Of a stretch of DNA of 64,000 nucleotides, positions 9,277 to 19,817 are shown one piece after another. The stretch comes from Branchipolynoe longqiensis (taxonomy: Eukaryota; Annelida; Polychaeta; Phyllodocida; Polynoidae), in assembly GCA_030323885.1 (NCBI GenBank), contig CM059188.1, forward strand, positions 116,473,974-116,537,973. Reading direction: 5' to 3'. A program made the translations under genes and the position numbers. Position 1 is the first letter of the stretch, and every line of letters starts with the position of its first letter. Under the pieces are notes generated by a model that did no database searches, was not told the DNA's origin, and saw only the letters and a list, made by a program, of their open reading frames with translations.

Positions 9277-12200
9277 ATGTTTCGTGCTATTTCTTCTCGT
9301 CTCAGCAATGTCGCTTACATAGCATCTAGAACAGCAATACAGCGGCAAGTTCCAGGTATCATTTCAGTTTACCATTGTTGACGACCGTGTTCTAATCCGT
9401 CGCTAGTCTTGAGTATCGCTGTCTAAAGTAGTAAGTAATGGTTTTGCAGTGCACACGTCGGCGTGTGCGTCTTGGATTAATATTATTCCTAGTTTGAAGA
9501 ATATAAATTCTATCACGAGGCTTCTAACTTTTGCTTTACAACATTCGATTCTTAGGTTAATTTCTATCAGTTGCTCTGTTTGGGGGTATATTATTTTATT
9601 TGCCTTGCTGATGTGACAGCAGGTGACCTTGACCTCACTGACAGCTTAGTTGTGTAAGACACGTCCTTTGAATAGTCATTATTTAATTTATTCACGCGTG
9701 ACCTAATTTGATTATTCGAAGTGTCTACCCATACGGGCGTAAATTCCGTAATCGATTAATCGACTCTGGTCACCCGAGCACTTTTTGGCGCATGCGCACA
9801 TCCTACAGACTCGGGTCGAATAATCGAATACGCTTCTCCGCGCTCGGGTGGACACATTTTTTTCTTTTTTTTTAAATCGATAAAACTACAGCAAAATAGG
9901 ATTTAAATTATTTTATGATGGCCTAGTTCATCTATATTTCCATTTCATTAATCTAAGTTATTCTTTAAAAAAAAAATGTATGGCTGGTACTGACTACTGG
10001 TAGCTGTTATCCTGCAGGACGGTACCAGCGCTAATGTGACGTCATCGTTCCTAGCAAACCCCAGCTAGGAGGTGGGTTACTTGGGTCGGATCGTATTGCA
10101 TACGGCACGTGTATTTGTCGGCTCTACTCGCAGTGTTCGATTTGAAATTCTGACGACTCGGGTGACCCGAGTCGCTCGGGTCGTGTTAATCGATTACGGC
10201 CTATGTGACCATACGGGTAGAGTTGAAGTCTAGGCATATGTGCGTGCGCTGCGCACGCATCTGTAGGGTTAGGGCTAGTTCTTGAATTAATAATTCCTTT
10301 TGTCTTGGATATATAAGCCCATATGGCCGACACTACACAAAGTACATGTACACATCAGCCTGTAAAGTGACTGAAATTGTATGTTTCTCAGCTGAAAACG
10401 CTTAATTATGGAGAAGTGTGTCTTACACGAATGCGGTCACGTATGCCTAGACACTGCTAAAGATACGTAAGGAACGGCGGCGCATGCACATGTACGCCTA
10501 GACTTCCGAGTCTACGAATACAGTCATGTACGCATAGACACTGCTAAAGATACGTGAGGAACGACGGCGCGTACGCCTAGACCTCGAATCTACGAATACG
10601 GTCATGTACACATAGCCACTGCCATGATTATTTGACATCAGAACGAGGCTGAGTACGCATCGGGTATTGGTAATTGCCATAAGACACTGCTGTGTGCCGA
10701 TGTGTATGAACTACTACAGAAATTAAAGGAGTAAAATTTGAAGATATTAACTTTTGAAACTATCATATTCATTTTTGCATACCTTTTTTCTATTTATTGG
10801 TCAATTTTCATGAAGATTGAATGATGACCAGATGCATTTCAGTAGGCCATGTCAACAAAGTCGCTCACCTTGCCCTTGTCTGCCAATCTTTTCTTAAATT
10901 CAAAATTGCTTAACTTTCTTAATATAGATATATTTAAAAAATATATTTGAACCCTTTTAAAGCTTTTATTAATTTGTAATTACTAAGACTAGTTGTTTAA
11001 CTGTGTTACACAGATAACTACGCTGCATGGTACATGATACCACCGTACCTATGCAGACTTGAAGTTGACAGTCACATTGTAGTTAAAGAATGGGAAAATC
11101 ACCATGCAAGGGTCACCCAATCTTCGTGAAAATTGGCCAATAGATAGCAAACATGTATGCAAAGATGAATATGGTAGTTTGAAAAATGATAACCTTCAAA
11201 TTTGAATGATTTCAAGAGGTTTTGGTAAACGAAAAGTATTCGCATGACTTTTCATACAGCGGCGCCTCGCAGACGCATATACATGGCCTCGGTCTGGTTT
11301 CAACATGGCCACGATAACAAAAAGAAAGAGGTATGGGCGACAACATAGCCACAACACGGACTGTAGTTAAACCTGATTTCCAGCATTTTTCTGCTAATCC
11401 GATAACCGGGCATGGTGGCTTAATCGATAGAGCGCCGGCTTCACGTGCGGAAGGTCGGGAGTTTGGTTCCCGGTCGAGTCAAACCAATGACATTAAAATT
11501 GATACTTCTCGCTTCCTAGCCTGGTGCTCAGCATTAATACTAATAGGATAGGACAAGGACTGGTTAGCTCAGTGTCAGGATGATGTGACTGAGTGGGATT
11601 GTCGGGTCATGTTGACGGTGACCTGATTTCCCAGTGGGGCAGCACTATAAAATTGCCATGAGTGTGCACTGTCACAAGTCCGTAGCCGTCCTCATATAAC
11701 CTTAGATGTTCTTAGGATGTAAACCAACAAACAAGCCAATCCTGGTGGGGGGGATCCGCGGTTTCGTGGAAATGCACCATAGATGTAATCTCGACCTGAT
11801 GTCTGCGTTTCTTTGCCCGATACCACTTTCATCCCTGCCTTTTAACAACCACATCCTCCTGTTTAGTAATAACATTTCACAGCTCATCATGATTTACTTC
11901 ACTTTCAGTTATAACAACTGTTCGTCATTCGCATAAGGTGGCTGAATCAGCAGAGGAGTTTGATGCCCGTTACGTGAAGTTCTTCGACAGATCCGACATT
12001 GATAGTTGGGAAATCCGCAAAGCAATTAACGACCTTCAGGTGTGTTTATCAGAACCGCACTGTGGTTGAGCAGGTTTTCAAAATGACACTGACAAATGAC
12101 AAATTTCTCAGATGGGATGTCCGAATGTGTTGAGCGTCTGTCTCCAGTTTTGTTAGATTGTGGGATTATAGCCCTGGTCGAGTCAAACCAATGACGTACA

Positions 12201-14675
12201 AATTTATACTTGTCGCTCCCTAGCCAGGCACTCTGCATTATTAGGATAGGGCAAGGACTGGTTGCCTCAGAGTCAGGATAATGTGACTGAGTGGGATATC
12301 ACCAGGCGCTGTATCCTAATCGGAAGAGCGTCGGGCTCGCATGCGGAAGGTTGGGAGTTTGGTTCCTTGTCGAGTCAAACCAATGACTTACAAATTTATA
12401 CTTGTCGTTTCCTAGCCAGGCACTCTGCATTATTAGGATAGGGCAGGGACTGGTTGGCTCAGTGTCAGGATAATGTGACTGAGTGGGATATCACCAGGCA
12501 CTGTATCCTAATCGGAAGAGCGTCGGGCTCGCATGTGGAAGGTTGAGTTTGGTTCCCCGTCGAGTCAAACCAATTACTTTAAAATTGACACTTGTTGCTT
12601 CCTAGCCTGGCACTCTGCATTAATAGGATATGGCATGGACTGGTTAACTCAGTGTCAGGATAATGAGACTAAGTGGGATGTTGGGTCATGGTGCCAGTGA
12701 CTTGATTTCCTAGTGGGGCAGCACTATAAAATCACCATGAGTGTTCACTGTCACTGACCATATGACCATAGATGTTGCCAGGACATAAAATTCCGACGAC
12801 CAATCAGCCAAGTTGATATGTAGAATCAGTTCTGGGTGATGTTTTGGTTTCAACAATTTTAAGCCGTCATGTGAGTGCAGCTCTAAGATATTATGGTGTC
12901 TGTTATTTGCAGGGGTATGATATGGTACCCGACCCTAAAATCATCATCTCAGCGATGAAAGCATGCAGACGATTGAATGACTATGGCCTGGCAGTTCGCT
13001 ACCTGGAAGCTGTAAAGGTATGGCTACTCGTTTTTAAAATTCATGAGGTGTTTTAGTTAGAAAAACCATGGAAATGTACTGGGGAAAAGGTGTTCTTCCT
13101 CTTTGTATATATATGGGTCATTCTCAGAAAGTGTACCACTTTTGTGACATGGAAACCCGAAGTGAAAACATTCCAAACAATAGCAGAAAACATTCAAAAT
13201 AATAGCAGAATTCATATTCGTATGGAGGTTTATGTTATGCATACGTCCATTGAACTTGTTTCTTTTCCCTTTTTGATTTTGATCTTATACAATTTGAGAA
13301 CGCTATTAAAATTAACTGTGTAATCTTCATCCATAACATCATTTTAGCACACACAACAAATGCAAACAAAATTTTATTGATTACAAAGCTAAAAGAATTG
13401 ATTCTTACAAGAAAAAAGTTGAAAAAACCACTTGGGGTAGACTGGTGTCAATATGCATATTTTCACTTAAGCACAATCTTTTAAGCATATTTCGGATACA
13501 TGTTGTGCAATAGATTAACTATGTGTAGCATTGCTAACATACTTAATACACAGTCAACAGTAACTATTTGACTTAGTACTCCCCCCCCCCCCCTCAAATT
13601 GGGCAACGTCATTAGCAATGTAATGTGGAACCCAAAAATGTACAGTTTCTGAGAATGATCCATATTTAAATTTAATGTCTGGTGCAAAATTGTCTTTTTA
13701 TTTGATTTTTGCCACTGGTTTATGAACTCTTAATAATGTAATTGGTCATCTTATTCATGCAGATATGAGTGAATAATATTTAGTGAAAGAATGCAGTATG
13801 TGCTTGACTTGTGTGTATAAAGAAAAAAGACAAATGGATATTTTCCTGCTGAAAATACTGCTTTTAAGGTCATTAAAACAGTTAAACCTCTCTAAATCGA
13901 CCAACCTTAAGTGGTCGATTTTAGGGAGGTGGTCGATTTAGGGAGTTAGAATATGGTTACAATGGTATTATTGGGAACCAAATGAAGCGATTTATGGAGG
14001 TAGGAGGTTAGGGAGGTTTTTCTGTACTTAAATTGCATGGGCTTCCCCCACCTGACTTTGAAGGGTTTCTTTTGCTGAAGGTCAGTCACATTCTTGTAAA
14101 TTACTTATAATCAATTTATTGGATCTCCTTTATGCCATATGAGTCAATCCAATGATTTACAAAATTGATACTTGTCACTTCCTAACCAGACGCTCTGTAT
14201 TATTAGAATAGTGCAAGGACTGGTTAGTGTCCTGATATGACCTTAGATGTTGCTAGGACGTAAAACAACAACAACAAACAAACAAAAAAGGACTGGTTAG
14301 CTCAGTGTCAGGATAGTGTGACTATGTGGGATGGTTGTCATGGTGCTCGTGTCCCATTGGGGCAGCACTATAAAGTTGCCACGAGTGTGCACTGTCACAA
14401 GTCGCTACCGGTCCTGATATGACCTTAGATGTTGCCAGGACGTAAAACTAACAAACAAATCACGTCACCGTCTTGTTACACTTGAACATTCTATGTATTA
14501 AGTGTTTTCTAACACTTCACATTTTTAGGACAAGTGCGGTCCCAAGGTGGCTGCCATTTGGCCATACATATTAACCCAAATCCAGCCGACCCTTGACGAA
14601 TTGGGCATCCTCACCCCAGAAGCGATGGGCTATGACAAGCCTGAACTTGCCATGCAAGACGTAATGGATATGTAA
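9277..14675 (+). CDS. COX5A: cytochrome c oxidase subunit 5A, mitochondrial (four coding exons)
   Basis: This is a nuclear-encoded subunit of respiratory complex IV, on the matrix side of the inner mitochondrial membrane. Coding exons are 9277-9355, 11909-12039, 12913-13017 and 14529-14675, all with GT/AG introns. The 79 + 131 + 105 + 147 nt join in frame to give 153 residues plus TAA, close to the roughly 150 of vertebrate precursors. Residues 1-33 form an Arg/Ser-rich presequence without acidic residues. By alignment from memory with the human protein the mature chain starts near Ser34. The family domain follows: [11 protein letters not shown] (42-52), [10 protein letters not shown] (72-81), ACRRLND (87-93), LDELGI (127-132). 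The C-terminus ([16 protein letters not shown]) is longer than in vertebrates. The ATG at 9277 is chosen because an upstream in-frame ATG lacks presequence character and spans the promoter. The introns are full of SINEs and MITEs. No lesions are seen, so the gene looks functional. Confidence 0.96.
9725..10220. repeat. MITE family 3 in COX5A intron 1
   Basis: The ends are inverted: CTACCCATACGG at the left and CCATACGGGTAG at the right. Subterminal GTAATCGATTAA and GGTCACCCGAG are also mirrored. It is about 496 bp and non-coding. Confidence 0.7.
10430..10625 (+). repeat. 87-bp tandem repeat, two copies and a partial third
   Basis: ACACTGCTAAAGATACGT recurs at 10451 and 10538, with surrounding TACGCCTAGAC and CTACGAATAC segments conserved between units. 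Confidence 0.7.
10734..11204. repeat. MITE with about 90-bp inverted ends, COX5A intron 1
   Basis: The left arm contains CATATTCATTTTTGCATAC, TATTGGTCAATTTTCATGAA and GAAGATTGAATGATGACC. The reverse complement of the right arm carries the same landmarks in the same order, with scattered substitutions. The centre is non-coding. It is about 470 bp. Confidence 0.75.
11409..11735 (+). repeat. SINE-A, full-length copy
   Basis: This reference copy shows the family layout. A tRNA-like head has an A-box-like TGGCTTAATCGATAGAGCG and a B-box-like GGTTCCCGG region. The body runs GTCGAGTCAAACCAATGAC, then GGATAGGACAAGGACTGGTT, then GGGGCAGCACTATAAA. The tail is CCTTAGATGTT...AGGATGTAAA followed by (CAAA)n. 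It lies in COX5A intron 1, 174 bp before exon 2. Confidence 0.85.
12110..12800 (+). repeat. three SINE-A heads in tandem, COX5A intron 2
   Basis: Units start near 12110, 12301 and 12486. The first two contain only the head and the first half of the body and run directly into the next head. The third continues to a normal tail. The second and third units share a changed head (CTAATCGGAAGAGCGTCGGG), so the unit itself was duplicated in place. Confidence 0.8.
13118..13658 (-). repeat. MITE family 1, copy B, COX5A intron 3
   Basis: This is the inverted match of 324-946. The ends are TCATTCTCAGAAAGTG and CAGTTTCTGAGAATGA, and a C-run near 13580 corresponds to the G-run of copy A. It is about 80 bp shorter than copy A because of internal deletions. 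Confidence 0.8.
13879..14024. repeat. short pogo/Tigger-like MITE, COX5A intron 3
   Basis: The left end CAGTTAAACCTCTCTAA and the right end TTAGGGAGGTTTTTCTG are imperfect inverted repeats. They enclose repeats of the TGGTCGATTTAGGGAGG type. TA lies at or near both outer ends. About 146 bp. Confidence 0.55.
14150..14460 (+). repeat. two partial SINE-A copies, COX5A intron 3
   Basis: The first (14150-14290) has lost its middle, jumping from CAAGGACTGGTTAG to the tail, and ends in (CAAA)n. The second (14290-14460) starts at GGACTGGTTAGCTCAG and has a complete 3' half. It ends about 70 bp before exon 4. Confidence 0.75.
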
Positions 14676-15464
14676 TGAGACTTCAATGCACATCTCACAG
14701 GTTGAAATGCTTATCTAACGTGAGTGCCCCTATTGTTTGACTAATATGCAAATGTCAGTGGGTTTTTAAAAGGTATTATTCATCGCAGACAAATCAAGGC
14801 CAATGCAAATATGGTTGATCAATTCTCTGGCTGGTATCAATCCATCCCGTTTTTTAGGTGGTTTCTTCGTTCTGTGAAGCCAGTCTTGGGAGATTGGCAG
14901 TCCTCCTAGAGACCGTTGAGATGGGACACAGTTATCCAGTCGCTTCCGAGTTGGTCATACGTTCTTGATGCATAGACCGCCCACCTCAGTGTGAGCACTG
15001 ACGGTGCGTTAAATTTCGGTGAGGTGTCCTCACCTACAACCAGTTACACATTGTTTTTGGAAATGAGGGTCTGATGGAGTCGTTCTGATTCCATCCACAA
15101 CTCTTTATATATCTTTTAGGGAAACTGGTGTTTTAGCAAAGATTCATTTTCCATTTTTATTTTATCACAGTTCTATGCTTTTGGATTACTTTTCTGTGCT
15201 CTATTTTACCTGTTTGAAAGATCATTTTTTTAAGTCAGCTTATTTCAAACACTGTTATGATGTGCTCCAATAATTAGACAAATCCTTTCTGAAATTCCTT
15301 GCTTCCCAAGTGCACCATATTTACTCTTTATAAAATTTAACCATCTATCTAAATTTAATGTTTTATTGTTACTTTTTTTAATGTAGCATTGCAGTTTTAT
15401 TCCTTGTCTAGTTTGCTTGTGGTAGAAGTGAGCAAAATTAATAACTTTATGCAAATTCGAAAAG
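14676..15464 (+). other. COX5A 3' region, probably UTR then intron
   Basis: After the TAA stop there is a possible donor AACGTGAGT near 14717-14725, which would splice the UTR to 16105. The rest shows no repeat that I recognise and no gene. Confidence 0.4.
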
Positions 15465-15658
15465 GCCCAGGTATGTGCTGTCCTGTGTGGGAAAGTGCAT
15501 ATAAAAGACCCCTTACTGCTTATCGGAAAGAGTCGGCCCATGTGCCGAAAGCAGGTTTCCTCCAAAGAAATGTCAGAATGACCATATGTTTGACGTCCAA
15601 TAGTCGATGATTAAATCAATGTGCTCTAGAGGAGTCGTTAAATAAAACAAACTTTCTT
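15465..15658 (+). repeat. SINE-C (mollusc-type tRNA SINE), 3' part
   Basis: It contains GAAAGTGCATATAAAAGACC, CAGAATGACCATATG and the end TCGTTAAATAAAACAAAC. The same sequence lies inverted at 16503-16825. From memory this tail is widespread in molluscan genomes. Confidence 0.75.
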
Positions 15659-16104
15659 TTTGAAAATGCCTTAAATTTGAAAATACCCTGAAAAGTCATT
15701 GAAAATTGACCAAATGTGATGAAAATCCCTTTGTTTTTTTCACATTTATTGAAGTCTGATTCAAAAGCAGCTGCGATTTCATTTGTTTTCGTTACCAGCT
15801 GCATCAATGAAATATCGACCAATGACAGAGTTGTGATACATGAATTCTGGGCATTGGCATACTATATTCTGGTTCGCATCGTCATAGCCGCTATACTTCT
15901 TTTGCTTTATAAAAATAGCATGCAGAAACCTGGTGAAGTAAGACCATAAAGAGCTGACATGCATGTAATCCTTATAATGTCATATTTTTCAGCCTTAAAA
16001 GATCAATTTCTTACCTGAAAAGGACTTAAATTTGGTTGTTTAATAGCTGTATGAACCCTGATAACTTGTATGTAGTTGCCGCTAATAATGTTTGGTTGTT
16101 TCAG

Positions 16105-16208
16105 CTGATGGACGATCTGTTTAATGGCACCCTGTGTTGGCGTGGAGTAGGCCGATTACCCCGCGTGGGCGCTCCACCAGGACTGAATTTCATATTTAAT
16201 AAATAAAG
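16105..16208 (+). other. COX5A: likely terminal 3' UTR exon of COX5A
   Basis: TTGTTTCAG precedes position 16105, and overlapping AATAAA signals occur at 16198-16207. The intervening sequence is unique in the window and GC-richer than its surroundings. Linkage to COX5A is inferred from strand and position; a spliced transcript would be needed to prove it. Confidence 0.45.
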
Positions 16209-16274
16209 CTCCTCACAAATCTATATCCATGTCTTTTGTCCATTACATTTCTCTTTTTTTCGTTGTATATTAGT

Positions 16275-16470
16275 TGATTACGCTGGGGAAATATCAATCG
16301 CGGACAATTGGTCTTCCTCATTCCACTGCTCCTTGCCCCATCGTAGTAATGCTGAGCACCAGGCTAGGTAGTGTCAAGTATCAATTTTTATGTCATTGGT
16401 GTGACAACAGGTGGTTAGTTAGCGTCCATTCTTATATGACCGTAGATGTTTCTAGAACATGAAATCCAAA
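16275..16470 (-). repeat. SINE-A variant fragment
   Basis: Its 3' half differs from standard SINE-A: on the minus strand CAGTGGAATGAGGAAGACCA follows the CAAGGA region. The same variant junction occurs at 18335-18540 and 54836-55045. A standard tail on the plus strand follows (to 16470). Confidence 0.65.
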
Positions 16471-16502
16471 CAAGAAATAGTTAAAGTCTGAGTGGTAATG
16501 TA

Positions 16503-16825
16503 AAAGAAAGTTTGTTTTATTTAACGACGCCTCTAGAGCACATTGATTTTTATCATCAGCTATTGGATGTCAACCATGTGGTCATTCTGACATTTCTTTG
16601 GGAGGAAACTTGCTGCTGCCACATAGGCTACTCTTTCTGATACACAGCAAGGGATCTTTTATATGCACTTTCCCACAGGCAGGACAGTTGTGCACCACTG
16701 GTTGGAACGGAAAATAGTAAAACTGCAAATGGGTCCACTGAGCAGAATCCATCGGTTGACCCAAACCTTCACAGGTGGACACTACTGTGTAACCTACGTC
16801 CCGCTCCCTGAGCGATAATGTAACT
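16503..16825 (-). repeat. SINE-C, near full length
   Basis: On the minus strand the element reads from a GGGACGTAGGTTACACAG-type head, through TTTTCCGTTCCAACCAGTG and GTGCATATAAAAGATCCC, to the tail TCGTTAAATAAAACAAAC. Confidence 0.8.
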
Positions 16826-17009
16826 ACAAGCATAATTGAAGGCTGACTTATGGCATTTCCCTGCGTGTGAATCCTCTAGGGGGAAAATCCGTGTTTTCAT
16901 GGTTGGTGTAATAAACTGCTTGGTTTACGCAATTTTTGCCAGAGACCACTTTTATCTCAGAATTTAAAGGTATTGCCACAGAAAATCTCTCAAATGAGTA
17001 TATTAGTAT

Positions 17010-17222
17010 GAGCTTTTGGTAGGTCGTGCGTTTGAACCCCGGTCGAGTCAAAACAATGACTTCAAAATTTATACTTGTTGCTTCCTAGCCAGGCACTCGG
17101 CATTATAAGGACTGGGGTGCTCGGTGTCAGGATAATGTGACTGAGTGGGATACCAGGTCATGGTACCGGCAGCCTGGTTGCCCAGTGGGACAGCACTATA
17201 AAGTCGCCATGAGTGCGATGGC
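17010..17222 (+). repeat. SINE-A, tail lost
   Basis: B-box-like GCGTTTGAACCCCGGTCGAGTC (17028-17047) begins the copy. The body continues to CACTATAAAGTCGCCATGAG and then stops. Confidence 0.75.
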
Positions 17223-17381
17223 ATTATTTAGTAGTAGGAAAACCACAAGATATAATTCACAAAGGGTTGGTTCACCACAGTAAAGTAACAGTATGCCCCT
17301 GCTGAAATTCAAAGGACCTTTATACATTGCAATTAAAAACGTTTCGCTCATTAAAATTAATTGAAATAAACACACATAATC

Positions 17382-17590
17382 GGTTGGTTGGTTGGTTGTA
17401 GTTTTACCTCCTGACAACATCTACGGTCATATTGGGACAGGTACCAACTTTTGTCAGTGTGCACTCATGGTGACTTTATAATTCTTCCCCACTGGGAGAC
17501 CAGGCCGCCAGCACTACGACCTGATATCCTATTCAGTCACATTATCCTGACACTGAGCCAACCAATACTTGGTTTATCCTAATAATGCTA
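17382..17590 (-). repeat. SINE-A 3' half
   Basis: (GGTT)n, then the tail and body on the minus strand as far as TATCCTAATAATGC. The head is missing. Confidence 0.75.
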
Positions 17591-17685
17591 ATTAAGCTCC
17601 TGTCTACATAATCAAATCTGGCTGCAATATGTAAGCTATCACTAACCACCTCAAAGTGTTCTGTTCATAAAAGGAGCATCGGTTA

Positions 17686-17865
17686 TTAAAGTTGCATAGT
17701 CCGATGGTTTTGGGGTTTCTGTAATTGTTCTGAGGTAAATATATTAAATTGATTGTTATAATCTACCCTACTTTAGTTTGAAGTAACTTTTATTTTAAAT
17801 GGCTAAGTTTTGAAATATTTTAAGTGTAAACATGTCAAATTAATTTTGACAAACACGCCAAAACT
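17686..17865. repeat. MITE family 4, partial copy
   Basis: It begins TAAAGTTGCATAGTCCGATG and continues with CTGAGGTAAATATATTAAAT and a segment like TTAGTTTGAAGTAACTT. The same order is seen at 25467-25566 and, inverted, at 24758-25088. Confidence 0.6.
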
Positions 17866-18334
17866 CAGACACCATAGCTTTTAGCAGTGACATGTTCTAT
17901 TAAAGCTGAAAAGAAAGAAAGCTGTGGCTCTTCGCCTGAACTCATATATGCATGACAATGGACTAAATGAAAAATATCAGTCTGCATATGAACAACTTCA
18001 TAGTACAGAGTATTTAAACAAATATTTCTTGTGATGAGTGTATTTATGCTGCCCATAATGATTAAGTCTAATGACTTGTTTTTGTCACTAGACAGTAATA
18101 GTCTTGTGATAACCCTTGTTTTGTCACTTTCAGTTGTTGTGTAACTATCTACTGCATGCATTATCTCTCTGTAACTATCCTCCCAAATCCACCATCCCTC
18201 TGTTAATTTGTCAATTCTACAATTAGATAGTTGTTTGGCTACCAGTACCAATAGATATTTTCCCTGACTGCGTTCACCTTGCTGTGTTAGTGGTCATTAG
18301 TTAAAAGAAAAATTAAGTTCAAAGTTAACCAGAT
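17866..18334. other. spacer, nothing certain
   Basis: A 128-codon minus-strand frame (17865-18251) shows no domain or motif. Parts of the segment resemble 21840-21970 loosely, which suggests an old dispersed repeat rather than a gene. Confidence 0.4.
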
Positions 18335-18540
18335 GGGATGGCCGAATGAGTTAGAGCATCCGTCTCCCGTGTTGGTAGATCGTGGGTTCGAATCCTGGTC
18401 GAGTCAAACCAATGACTTAAAAATTGATACCTGTTGCTTCCTAGCCAGATGCTCCGCATTACTAGGATAGGGCAAGGAGCAGTGGAATGAGGAAGACCAG
18501 TTGTCTGCGACTGAAATTTCCCCTGCTTAAACAACCAATG
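18335..18540 (+). repeat. SINE-A variant copy
   Basis: The tRNA-like head is well kept (GGGATGGCCGAATGAG and a perfect B-box GGTTCGAATCC). It is followed by the variant 3' half CAGTGGAATGAGGAAGACCA. Confidence 0.8.
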
Positions 18541-18656
18541 TACCAACAACAAAAATGTTTACCTCCTGTATGTGTCATACCTTTTGCTTGTATTCTGAGA
18601 GTGTTTTTGATTGATTTATTTATCATTTTAACATGTATTTTATATTTCCCTACTTA

Positions 18657-18705
18657 TCATCATCATGCTGTCAGGCGTAATGCGACAAAGACTGCTTTTA
18701 TTTCT
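18657..18705 (-). repeat. 3' end of a LINE (ATG-repeat tail)
   Basis: CATCATCATGCTGTC and GCGACAAAGACTGCTTT match the 3' ends at 24291-24340 and 37980-38025. Only the tail is left here. Confidence 0.65.
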
Positions 18706-18755
18706 TAACCGCCGCTATTTCGTGCAGCTGTGCATTTAATAAAATCTCCTTGCAA

Positions 18756-19050
18756 AGTGTTGAAGTGCTGCTGGCTTTTGCAAGTTACTAGCAGCACTCT
18801 CTCGGGGAGCAAATAGAGGTCTCACACCGGCAAGAACATGTCAAGTCAGGTGCAAACTATTTGTCCCTGCAGTAGCTGGCAGGGAGATGTTGGGAGTTCC
18901 CTTCATCACCGCCCTTAATGCTGCTATGGAAGCATGATTTTCTGTTAGAGTTTGCTCCTTTAGCCTTTGGTTCTATCAAGAACCTGTACCACAAAGCAGT
19001 GGTTTATAACTTTGCAAGGCAGGGGTGTCAAACTCCCTGAGGTATTTTAG
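18756..19050. repeat. repeat R, copy 1 (also at 38306-38620)
   Basis: AAGTGTTGAAGTGCTG, GTCTCACACCGGCAAGAACA, GAGATGTTGGGAGTTCC and AAGAACCTGTACCACAA recur in the same order at 38318-38620. Both copies sit next to the same LINE 3' end, so this may be another part of that LINE or a composite unit. Confidence 0.7.
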
Positions 19051-19137
19051 AGAGTTTGACGCCCCTGCCTTGCAAAGTTTTAAACCACTACCTTAATTGT
19101 GGTACAGGCTCTTGATAGAACCAAAGGCTAAGGGAGC
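18957..19137. repeat. large inverted repeat (hairpin), about 80-bp arms
   Basis: The left arm CCTTTGGTTCTATCAAGA ... GCAAGGCAGGGG is answered by CCCCTGCCTTGC ... TCTTGATAGAACCAAAGG after a short loop (about 19040-19056). Arms differ by only a few substitutions and one small insertion. The right arm is absent from the 38306-38620 copy. Confidence 0.85.
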
Positions 19138-19140
19138 TAT

Positions 19141-19817
19141 GTGTCATCAAATACTTAATAAGTGAATCAGTATCTAAGAATCAAATATCGATAAATGTTT
19201 TCATTTTGAAAATGTGATGCTTCATCGGATTGTGCAGCTTTAACAATTCATGAATCATGAGACAGGGCGTCAGTAATTAAATGGCCTGATTGCAGTCTAA
19301 TTCTGAACACTTGAGATGATCTCTGGTTAGAGAAATACGTCGTTCTACTTGAGTATTTTCAGCTGCAGTATAAAGATAATGAAGTCAAGTCTTGTTGACG
19401 CATGTTTTTCTCGTTCTTTCTTGGTGCATTTCTTTAATCTATTTATTTCTAGTGGTTAGATATTGTCGACGCTAGACAGCAGCCATCACGTTCTACTAAT
19501 TATTAACAGAGCATTTTAATCAGGATGCCAAAATTTAAATATTCCATGTCGACCCTAAATTAAAGTACACTACAATGTCCTTTAACTGGCTTATACAAAT
19601 AAGCACTCTAACTAGAAATAAGTTCTAAAATGCTATCTTTTTGCTTGGGTTCTGTTTTCTTGGCATATTTTCAGTGAATTCATGACGGTTTATTTGACTG
19701 TGAAGTAAGATGGCCGCTTGCTCTGTTCCGTGTAGGTCAGGCCGGCCTCTCCGTGCCGATCCTGCTGGTTTCCTTGTTCTTCTTTTGACGAAGCTAATTA
19801 AGTTCATTACCAGGTTT
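19141..19817. other. spacer with a MITE-4 end
   Basis: CATCGGATTGTGCAGCTTTAA near 19224-19244 matches the MITE-4 end. Nothing else is recognised. Confidence 0.45.

Noticed and set aside
9199..9381. COX5A starting at the first in-frame ATG (9199)
   Set aside because: The added 26 residues do not look like a mitochondrial presequence and overlap the ETS-like promoter motif; the ATG at 9277 starts a typical presequence.
17865..18251. 128-codon minus-strand frame
   Set aside because: AT-rich, no domain, and parts resemble another non-coding stretch near 21840.
18335..18405. Possible tRNA gene (perfect B-box, A-box-like head)
   Set aside because: It is the head of a SINE-A copy with the family body attached; no complete cloverleaf pairing was apparent.
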